A DNA stretch of 6,071 nucleotides. Origin: Proteobacteria bacterium UBA2996. GTDB taxonomy: Bacteria; Pseudomonadota; Gammaproteobacteria; Arenicellales; UBA868. The position numbers and the translations under genes were made by a program. Below, in pieces: positions 1 to 5,195 of this stretch. Under the pieces are notes generated by a model that was not told the origin of the DNA, made no database searches, and worked only from the letters and a program-made list of their open reading frames with translations. The stretch covers positions 1 through 6,071 of the forward strand of contig DDZY01000125.1 in assembly GCA_002346525.1 (NCBI GenBank), read 5' to 3'. The stretch's first letter is position 1, and every line of letters starts with the position of its first letter.

Positions 1-92
1 ACCGAATCGTTGGCGAGAACCGTTGGATAGGACTTGGTAATTCCCCTTAACTCGAGAATCGGGAGGTCGTTACGTGGACCTTGTTCAGTCAT
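1..92 (-). CDS. ABC transporter ATP-binding protein, sugar/nucleoside (RbsA/YufO-like) type, N-terminal fragment
   Basis: Only the first 30 codons lie in the window; the gene runs off the left edge before its Walker A motif. It reads from an ATG at 92 and begins MTEQGPRNDLPILELRGITK, followed by SYPTVLANDS. The pattern LELRGITKxxPxVxAND is the usual first beta strand and A-loop region of the double-cassette ATPases of simple-sugar and nucleoside (BmpA/PnrA-partnered) importers. The AND segment is closer to the nucleoside branch. Such proteins sit on the inner face of the membrane and drive uptake with two permeases and a binding protein. The start is 30 bases after the stop of the MaoC-like gene, in the same direction, which suggests a shared transcript. 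No strong ribosome site precedes the ATG, and an in-frame GTG at 98 is an alternative start. The family call is fairly secure; the substrate is not. Confidence 0.72.
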   Translation of the reverse strand, partial: MTEQGPRNDLPILELRGITKSYPTVLANDS

Positions 93-122
93 CTGCACAC
101 AGTCGGTACTTGAATTTTCCAA

Positions 123-602
123 TCATGCGGCTGGGGTACCGAGGATTTGAAGCGTGATCCAGCGCGCGAAGATCGCGGGCTTGGACTGATCCTCAATCTC
201 GACTGTTACATCGTAAGACAACAGCCACTGATCCGATTTTCGCTCTACCGCATTGGCGAGCACAAAGCGGCCCCGAACCCGGGATCCGCTCACCACCGGA
301 GTCAGAAAACGCAGTTTCTCAAAGCCATAGTTGATGCTGACCTGGGCCCGCTCCAGCGCAACCGCCGCCTGCACTGCAAAATTCGAAAAAAGTGACAGCA
401 CCAGAAATCCATGTGCAATCGTACGGTCAAAACCCGCCTTCTGCTTTGCTTGGACAGGATCGATGTGAATGAATTGAAAGTCTTCAGTACACGCTGCAAA
501 GGCATCGATCCGAGACTGGTCTACCGTGATCCAGTCTGATACCCCGGTCTCGACCCCCACCAGGCTACTCAACTCGGTCGGCGATATCGGCAATCTAGAC
601 AA
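123..602 (-). CDS. MaoC-like dehydratase / (R)-specific enoyl-CoA hydratase family protein
   Basis: A 159-residue single hot-dog-fold protein, the usual length for a short MaoC-like hydratase. The hydratase-2 signature is present: Asp41 and His46 (D-x4-H, in TEDFQFIH) and then the IAHGFLVLSL block at 62-71. These match the Asp/His catalytic pair of (R)-hydratases, which add water to trans-2-enoyl-CoA to give (R)-3-hydroxyacyl-CoA in the cytoplasm. The start is taken as TTG at 602, because GGAG lies 10 bases upstream, directly after the VWA stop, and no ATG is available; TTG at 593 is a second option. It lies 17 bases after the VWA gene and 30 bases before the ABC ATPase gene. Its acyl-CoA substrate is unknown, and nothing nearby is plainly a fatty-acid or polyhydroxyalkanoate gene. 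Confidence 0.88.
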   Translation of the reverse strand: MSRLPISPTELSSLVGVETGVSDWITVDQSRIDAFAACTEDFQFIHIDPVQAKQKAGFDRTIAHGFLVLSLFSNFAVQAAVALERAQVSINYGFEKLRFLTPVVSGSRVRGRFVLANAVERKSDQWLLSYDVTVEIEDQSKPAIFARWITLQILGTPAA

Positions 603-619
603 ATCGAGACGGCTCCAAG

Positions 620-1795
620 CTAGCTCGCCAGATGACGAACACCCTGATCCAGGCCTTCCAACGTGAGCGGATACATCTGGTCTTCCACCAGCTCCTGAAT
701 CAGCCCGATCGACTGGGTATAGCCCCAGTGCGCCTTGGGCGTTGGATTCAGCCAGATCACTTTCTCAAAATTTCCCTTAAGTCGCCGCATCCAGGTCACG
801 CCGGATTCGCGGTTCATATACTCGACACTGCCCCCTACGCTCACGACTTCATACGGCGCCATCGAGGCATCACCCACAATAATCACCTTGTAGTCCTGCT
901 GGTAGGTATGCAGCACGTCCCAGGTGGCAACGGTTTCGTTGCGCCGGCGATGATTGTCGCGCCACAGAAAATCATAGAAGAAATTATGGAAGTAGTAGTA
1001 ATCCAGATGCTTGAACTCGCTGCGTGCCGCAGAAAATAGCTCCTCACAGGTTCTGACATAGGGATACATCGATCCGCCAACGTCAAAAAACACCAGCACC
1101 TTTACCGCGTTGTGGCGCTCGGGCACCATGCGAATATCCAGCAACCCCGCGTTGCGGGCAGTCGAACGGATCGTGTCCTCCAGATCAAGCTCTTCTTCAG
1201 CGCCGTTGCGCGCAAATTTACGCAGTCGCCTTAAGGCCATCTTGATGCTGCGTGTGCCAATCGTGATTGAGTCATCCAGATTACGGTACTGGCGCTCTTC
1301 CCAGACTTTGACCGCACTCCGGTTGCGACTTTCTCCGCCTACCCGGATGCCCTCTGGGTGATACCCGCTATTGCCAAATGGTGATGTCCCGCCGGTCCCA
1401 ATCCATTTGCTCCCTCCGGAATGACGCTTCTCCTGCTCTTCAAGGCGTTTGCGAAATTCCTCCAACAGTTTTTCAAGACTGCCGAGCGATTCGATCTTAG
1501 TTTTTTCCTCGTCGGTGAGATATTTCTCTAGTTCGGCCCGCAGCCAATCTTCCGGTATCAGGGCATTAATGATGTCGTCAATACTCTCCATCTCACTGAA
1601 CCAGGCGCCGAAGGCCCGATCGAATCGGTCAAAGTACTTCTCGTCTTTGACAAGACATGCTCTGGCCAGAAGATAGAAATCATCAACAGACGCAAACGCC
1701 AACCGCGCCTGAAGTGCCTCCAGCATCATCAGGTACTCTTTGACCGATACGGGGATACCGGATTGCTTTAGCGTTTGAAAGAAACTGATCAGCAA
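620..1795 (-). CDS. VWA domain-containing CoxE-like protein
   Basis: A 391-residue protein. Residues 1-120 are helical and end in a charged, coiled-coil-like stretch (about 95-124, rich in E, K and R). A Gly-rich linker follows (about 127-155), then a basic segment (182-198), and a C-terminal von Willebrand A domain from about 230. The metal-site motif reads FFDVGGSM (Asp238, Gly240, Ser242), so the first Ser of the classical DxSxS is Gly; a later acidic site is GDASM (Asp309). CoxE-like proteins work with MoxR ATPases in metal-cofactor insertion or complex maturation, for example with CO dehydrogenase. Here the MoxR gene is 20 bases upstream. The start is TTG at 1795: it gives the family-like N-terminus MLISFF and has GGAA 8 bases upstream. 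An ATG at 1800 is out of frame and hits a stop after three codons. The client protein is unknown. Confidence 0.9.
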   Translation of the reverse strand: MLISFFQTLKQSGIPVSVKEYLMMLEALQARLAFASVDDFYLLARACLVKDEKYFDRFDRAFGAWFSEMESIDDIINALIPEDWLRAELEKYLTDEEKTKIESLGSLEKLLEEFRKRLEEQEKRHSGGSKWIGTGGTSPFGNSGYHPEGIRVGGESRNRSAVKVWEERQYRNLDDSITIGTRSIKMALRRLRKFARNGAEEELDLEDTIRSTARNAGLLDIRMVPERHNAVKVLVFFDVGGSMYPYVRTCEELFSAARSEFKHLDYYYFHNFFYDFLWRDNHRRRNETVATWDVLHTYQQDYKVIIVGDASMAPYEVVSVGGSVEYMNRESGVTWMRRLKGNFEKVIWLNPTPKAHWGYTQSIGLIQELVEDQMYPLTLEGLDQGVRHLAS

Positions 1796-1815
1796 AACAT
1801 GTGTTCCGCAATGGA

Positions 1816-2667
1816 CTAGTTGGGGGAGCTCTCCCGGCGTGCCATGAATGCCAGGCGCTGCAGCATATGAACATCCTGCTCATTCTTGAGCAAAGCACCA
1901 TACAGCGGGGGAATCGCCTGGCTGGGGTCACGCGACTTCAGGATTTCCTCTGGAATATCGTCTGCCATGAGCAGCTTTAGCCAGTCAATCAATTCGGAAG
2001 TGGACGGCTTTTTCTTGAGGCCGGGGACATCGCGTACTTCGAAGAAGACATCGAGCGCTTCCCGGATGAGCGTCTTGCGGATATCCGGATAGTGCACTTC
2101 GACAATCTTCTCCATCGTGGATTTATCCGGAAACGAGATGAAATGAAAGAAACACCGGCGCAAGAACGCATCGGGCAACTCTTTTTCATTGTTGCTGGTA
2201 ATCACCACAATCGGTCGATGCTTTGCCGCAATCGTTTCACCGGTCTCATAGACAAAGAACTCCATCTGGTCGAGTTCCAGCAGCAGATCATTGGGAAATT
2301 CGATATCGGCCTTATCAATCTCATCGATCAGCAGCACTGCCTGCTCCGGCGAGTCGAAGGCTTCCCAGAGCTTGCCAGGGCGGATGTAGTTGCCGATATC
2401 CCCCACACGCCCATCGCCCAACTGCGAGTCCCTCAGGCGCGATACGGCATCGTACTCGTACAGCCCCTGTTGGGCCTTGCTCGTCGATTTGATATGCCAG
2501 CGGATTAATGGCTTGTTGAGTGCGGCAGCCACTTCCTCTGCCAACATCGTCTTGCCGGTACCGGGCTCACCCTTAATCAGCAGTGGCCTTTCCAGCGTCA
2601 CGGCGGCATTCACCGCCATCGCCAGATCCTCGGTCGCGACGTATCGGTCGGTGCCCGTAAAACTCAT
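1816..2667 (-). CDS. MoxR-family AAA+ ATPase (CoxD-like)
   Basis: A 283-residue single-module AAA+ ATPase. Visible motifs are Walker A GEPGTGKT (33-40), Walker B VLLIDE (111-116), sensor-1 TSNN (157-160) and the arginine pair at 170-171 in DAFLRR. The long segment between Walker A and B, with QQGLYEYDAVSRLRDSQLGD (67-86), is typical of the MoxR subgroup that travels with CoxE-like VWA proteins. These ATPases act as cytoplasmic chaperones or remodellers that mature metalloenzymes or assemble complexes. The ATG start is supported by a strong GGAGGG site six bases upstream. It is the first gene of the leftward operon and lies 20 bases ahead of its likely VWA partner. All key ATPase residues are intact. 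No molybdenum hydroxylase or other obvious client lies in the window. Confidence 0.94.
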   Translation of the reverse strand: MSFTGTDRYVATEDLAMAVNAAVTLERPLLIKGEPGTGKTMLAEEVAAALNKPLIRWHIKSTSKAQQGLYEYDAVSRLRDSQLGDGRVGDIGNYIRPGKLWEAFDSPEQAVLLIDEIDKADIEFPNDLLLELDQMEFFVYETGETIAAKHRPIVVITSNNEKELPDAFLRRCFFHFISFPDKSTMEKIVEVHYPDIRKTLIREALDVFFEVRDVPGLKKKPSTSELIDWLKLLMADDIPEEILKSRDPSQAIPPLYGALLKNEQDVHMLQRLAFMARRESSPN

Positions 2668-2673
2668 GAATTT

Positions 2674-2679
2674 CCCTCC
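2674..2679 (-). promoter_or_regulatory. Strong Shine-Dalgarno site for the MoxR gene
   Basis: On the minus strand this reads GGAGGG, with six bases (AAATTC) before the ATG at 2667. It is the clearest ribosome site of the leftward operon and fixes the MoxR start. The next two genes have weaker sites and TTG starts. Confidence 0.8.
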
Positions 2680-2694
2680 GGTTTCGAAGCGCAG

Positions 2695-2703
2695 ATGATA
2701 GCA
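2695..2703 (-). promoter_or_regulatory. Candidate extended -10 promoter element of the leftward operon
   Basis: The minus strand reads TGCTATCAT, which fits the extended -10 form TGnTATAAT with one mismatch. Transcription would begin near 2688 and leave a leader of about 20 bases that contains the GGAGGG site. No good -35 box is seen at the right distance, which is tolerated by extended -10 promoters. This is a match by eye and has not been tested. Confidence 0.35.
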
Positions 2704-2718
2704 ACAATTTCACTTTGT

Positions 2719-2734
2719 CCGGCCGGGCAGCCCG
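2719..2734. repeat. Overlapping GC-rich palindromes in the divergent intergenic region
   Basis: CCGGCCGG (2719-2726) is a perfect palindrome, and CGGGCAGCCCG (2724-2734) has perfect 5-base arms around one base. They overlap and lie just upstream of the candidate leftward promoter. They could be part of an operator, but short GC-rich palindromes also occur by chance. Confidence 0.35.
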
Positions 2735-2735
2735 C

Positions 2736-2753
2736 TTGGATCGCAGAATCCAA
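2736..2753. promoter_or_regulatory. 18-bp inverted repeat, candidate operator between the divergent operons
   Basis: TTGGAT (2736-2741) is mirrored exactly by ATCCAA (2748-2753), with a six-base spacer. The size and symmetry suit a dimeric repressor or activator. It lies 69 bases upstream of the MoxR start and about 120 bases upstream of the GST start, where it could control both operons. No regulator gene is present in the window, so the binding protein is unknown. Confidence 0.35.
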
Positions 2754-2862
2754 ATACCCTGGCCCTTATGAGCGTTACTCCCAAAATAAATTACTTAAGG
2801 ATCAGTCTGGCACCGGTACATGGGCCGCTTTTTAGGGCAAAATCCGCTGTCCAACCCATCAC

Positions 2863-2866
2863 AGGA
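2863..2866 (+). promoter_or_regulatory. Shine-Dalgarno site that sets the GST start
   Basis: AGGA with six bases before the ATG at 2873. The earlier in-frame ATG at 2768 has only pyrimidine-rich sequence ahead of it. The site supports a 205-residue protein rather than a 240-residue one. Confidence 0.65.
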
Positions 2867-2872
2867 CTAGCC

Positions 2873-3490
2873 ATGCTCAAGATCTTTGCCGCCAACGGGA
2901 GTATCGCGCTCGCCTCGGTCATCCTTCTAGAAGAGGTGGAGGCTGATTACGAGCTTTCTGTGCTGGATTTTTCTCGCAACGAGCAAAAAGAGTTAGCCTA
3001 TCAGGCCTTGAATCCCAAGGGCCGGGTACCTGCCCTGATCACGGAGTCAGGCATTCTTACCGAGACTCCTGCCATTCTCCTGTATATCGCTCAGCGTTTT
3101 GGTTCTGATTCGCTGGTCGGCGCCCATGATCCTTTTATCTTTGCCAAGATTCAGGAGTTCAACAGTTACCTTGCCTCAACGGTACATGTTGCCCATGCAC
3201 ATCGAATGCGTGGAACACGCTGGACAGATGATCCGCACGCGCTTGAGGCGCTGAAAAAGAAGATTCCAGAATCGATGACCGCCGTGATACGGCTAATCGA
3301 GGATGATTTTCTTAAAGGGCCCTGGGTACACGGCGAAGCCTATACGATCTGTGACCCCTATCTCTTTACCATCTGCTCGTGGCTTGAAAGCGATGGCGTC
3401 GACGTCGCTACTCTGCCGCGACTGATGGCACATTATCAAAGTATGCTCGACCGGCCTGCCACCCAGGCTGCACTCAAACAGATAAGCTAG
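2873..3490 (+). CDS. Glutathione S-transferase family protein
   Basis: A 205-residue protein with both GST domains. The N-terminal thioredoxin-like half starts at MLKIFAANGS and holds the NPKGRVPAL segment with the cis-proline (Pro53) and the ETPAILLYIA segment (64-73), where Glu64-Thr65 stand at the usual gamma-glutamyl contact. The helical C-terminal half has the folding N-capping box Thr158-x-x-Asp161 in YTICDPYLF. Overall it resembles beta-type bacterial GSTs, but the position of their active cysteine (GACSLAS) is GSIALAS here, so the cysteine is Ile11. Ser10 sits next to it. GSTs join glutathione to electrophiles or act as isomerases or dehalogenases in the cytoplasm. An in-frame ATG at 2768 would add 35 residues with no family likeness and no ribosome site, so I prefer 2873. 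It leads the rightward operon, and the PLP enzyme follows after 53 bases. Its substrate is unknown. Confidence 0.88.
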   Translation: MLKIFAANGSIALASVILLEEVEADYELSVLDFSRNEQKELAYQALNPKGRVPALITESGILTETPAILLYIAQRFGSDSLVGAHDPFIFAKIQEFNSYLASTVHVAHAHRMRGTRWTDDPHALEALKKKIPESMTAVIRLIEDDFLKGPWVHGEAYTICDPYLFTICSWLESDGVDVATLPRLMAHYQSMLDRPATQAALKQIS

Positions 3491-3543
3491 ACCGCCTGCA
3501 CAGTCGTGCCTCCTCGAAACCGCCCTTAACGAGAACCTCACTC

Positions 3544-4794
3544 ATGTTTGACGCCCAGTTATTAAGCGAGATCCGCAACCGATTCCATCACGTTGACCAC
3601 TGTCCCTATCAAGGACCCAGAATCTTCTTTGAGAATGCCGGCGGCTCCCTGACGCTTAAATCAGTCGTCGAAGTCAATGCGCATCTTTCATCGATTCCGG
3701 ATAACCAGGGGCGAGATAACCCTGCCTCTCACGAGTTGGTGAGAATCATCGACAAGGCTCGTGAAGACATGAGGATTTTCTTCGGAGTCAAGGAAGGCGT
3801 GGTATTTACTGGCGAGAGCGGAACCGAACTGCTCTTCCGCTTGGTGCGAGCGGCGATCCTGGGTTCTCCCGCCGGGGGCAACGTGGTCGGCAGCACCCTC
3901 GAGCATCCCGCAACTGCCAGTGCGAGAGTGCGCTGGTGTCCCGTCGCCGGCAAAGAAAATATCAGCATCGCTCATGATAAAGATCAGGCAATGGTCACAG
4001 CGCAGGACTACGCGGCACAGGTCACTGAAGACACCAGAGTCGCCACCATTATCCAGACCAGTCCGGTAACCGGTATGGCGGTTGATGTGGCTGCTGTCGC
4101 CAAAGCCATCAGGGAACGGGCGCCCGACTGCTTCATCATTGTCGACAGCATTCAGCACGCCGCGCACGGCGTAATGGATATGGACGCCTGTGGGGTCGAT
4201 GCGTGCGCCCTTTCGGGATACAAAGTGTTCTCGCGACACAACTACGGGGTGGCGTGGGTATCCCCAAGGCTCAGTACACTACCTCATGAAAAGCTGGACG
4301 GTACGGCTGATGACTTCTGGGAGTTGGGCACCCGGGATACCGGGGCGTTTGCTACCTTCAGCGAAGTGGTCAACTATCTCGACTGGCTGGGGAGCCAGCT
4401 GGGTAACGAACCAGACCGTCGCCGGAGACTGGAACAGGCCGGGCGGGCAATGGCAGCGCAGGAAGCACATCTCGTTGATGTCGCCATCAATGGTGCCGAC
4501 GGCCAGACAGGTATTCGCGATTTGCCTGGCGCCTATATCGTAGGGGGACCGGACAACCCACATCGCGAAGGACTGGTGTCTTATGCGTTCTCGCATCTCC
4601 CTTCGGCGGATGTCGTCAGGGAACTAAACGACAGAGGTATCAGAACCCATGTTCGAAAAGCAGACTACTTCTCGGGCAATATTCTCGATCCACTAGGCAT
4701 GGATAGCTGTACTCGGACCTCTTTTTGTCACTACAACAGCAAAGACGAGATCCTTGCTTTGCTGAAAGCGCTTGCCGAGATTACACGGCACTAA
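3544..4794 (+). CDS. Class V aminotransferase-fold PLP enzyme (cysteine desulfurase-like)
   Basis: A 416-residue fold-type I PLP enzyme of normal length. Landmarks in order: FFENAGGSL (28-36), the cofactor-stacking region EHPAT (Glu120, His121), Asp201 and Gln204 in VDSIQHAAH, the Schiff-base Lys227 in SGYKVFSRHNYGVAWVS, ELGTRDTGAFA (260-270), and the C-terminal RTSFCHYNSKDEI (391-403). This layout matches the cysteine desulfurase-like branch of class V. The loop where SufS-type desulfurases carry their catalytic Cys (HHCA) reads YFSGNI (375-380) and has no Cys, although Cys389 and Cys395 are close by. True desulfurase activity is therefore doubtful, and a lyase, epimerase or aminotransferase acting on an amino compound is as likely. 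The ATG has only a weak GAGA site upstream. It lies between the GST and DUF1330 genes and probably shares their transcript. Confidence 0.9.
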   Translation: MFDAQLLSEIRNRFHHVDHCPYQGPRIFFENAGGSLTLKSVVEVNAHLSSIPDNQGRDNPASHELVRIIDKAREDMRIFFGVKEGVVFTGESGTELLFRLVRAAILGSPAGGNVVGSTLEHPATASARVRWCPVAGKENISIAHDKDQAMVTAQDYAAQVTEDTRVATIIQTSPVTGMAVDVAAVAKAIRERAPDCFIIVDSIQHAAHGVMDMDACGVDACALSGYKVFSRHNYGVAWVSPRLSTLPHEKLDGTADDFWELGTRDTGAFATFSEVVNYLDWLGSQLGNEPDRRRRLEQAGRAMAAQEAHLVDVAINGADGQTGIRDLPGAYIVGGPDNPHREGLVSYAFSHLPSADVVRELNDRGIRTHVRKADYFSGNILDPLGMDSCTRTSFCHYNSKDEILALLKALAEITRH

Positions 4795-4860
4795 AGCAAG
4801 GACTGCTACCCAAGATCGTCCGGCGGTCTGGTAAATTGACCAACCCTTCGAGCCAAAATC

Positions 4861-4866
4861 AAGGAG
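4861..4866 (+). promoter_or_regulatory. Shine-Dalgarno site that sets the DUF1330 start
   Basis: AAGGAG with five bases before the ATG at 4872. It shows that the gene begins here and not at in-frame upstream codons that overlap the PLP enzyme gene. Confidence 0.8.
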
Positions 4867-4871
4867 ACATC

Positions 4872-5165
4872 ATGGCAAAAGGATACTGGATGACAGCATA
4901 CCGGGAAATTCTCGATGCAGAGAAACTCGCCGCTTACGTCGCGCTGGCTGCCGATGCGGTCCAGGCCAACGGAGGGCGGTTTCTGGTTCGAGGTGGCCAG
5001 ATGGAGCCCAAGGAACACGCGGTCGCCGAGCGAACAGTCCTGGTTGAATTCGACAGTTATGAAGCTGCCCTCGCAACCTACGCCTCGCCCGCTTATCAGA
5101 AAGCACTCGAGGCCTTAGATGGCGGCGTGGTCCGGGATCTTCGCATCGTGGAAGGCGTTGACTGA
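4872..5165 (+). CDS. DUF1330 family protein
   Basis: A 97-residue soluble protein, the normal length for DUF1330, which has a ferredoxin-like alpha-beta fold related to dimeric alpha-beta barrel proteins. Family features are the opening MAKGYW, the GGRFLVRGGQ block (35-43), the strand TVLVEFDSYEAAL (55-67), the YASPAYQKAL helix (70-79) and the closing LRIVEGVD. No signal peptide or membrane segment is seen. The biochemical role of DUF1330 is not established; members often sit next to catabolic enzymes, and a small-molecule-binding or isomerase-like role is only a guess. The start has a strong ribosome site. It follows the PLP enzyme gene by 77 bases and precedes the flavoprotein gene by 30 bases, so it probably belongs to the same pathway. 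Confidence 0.92.
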   Translation: MAKGYWMTAYREILDAEKLAAYVALAADAVQANGGRFLVRGGQMEPKEHAVAERTVLVEFDSYEAALATYASPAYQKALEALDGGVVRDLRIVEGVD

Positions 5166-5195
5166 CATCATGCGCCATGCCAGCAGGGCCAGCTC

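Noticed and set aside
2092..2508. Plus-strand open frame of 138 codons inside the MoxR gene
   Set aside because: It is the antisense shadow of the Walker B region of a clear AAA+ ATPase and has no independent support.
2807..2825. Sigma-54-like CTGGCAC in front of the GST gene
   Set aside because: The -24 half matches, but the -12 GC is not at the required spacing.
2768..2872. N-terminal extension of the GST from an ATG at 2768
   Set aside because: The extra 35 residues show no GST likeness, the ATG lacks a ribosome site, and the ATG at 2873 has AGGA six bases upstream and begins exactly at the domain.
3491..3543. Terminator between the GST and PLP enzyme genes
   Set aside because: No stem-loop followed by a T run is visible in this gap, so the genes are more likely co-transcribed.
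3688..4239. Long minus-strand open frame of 183 codons inside the PLP enzyme gene
   Set aside because: It lies wholly within a well-supported gene on the other strand and has no recognisable motifs; it is a coding shadow.
4836..4864. TTGACC as a -35 box for a separate DUF1330 promoter
   Set aside because: The sequence 17 bases downstream (TCAAGG) does not resemble a -10 box.
4725..4871. Upstream in-frame extension of the DUF1330 gene overlapping the PLP enzyme gene
   Set aside because: The extension has no family likeness, and the ATG at 4872 has a strong AAGGAG site and the family-typical MAKGYW start.
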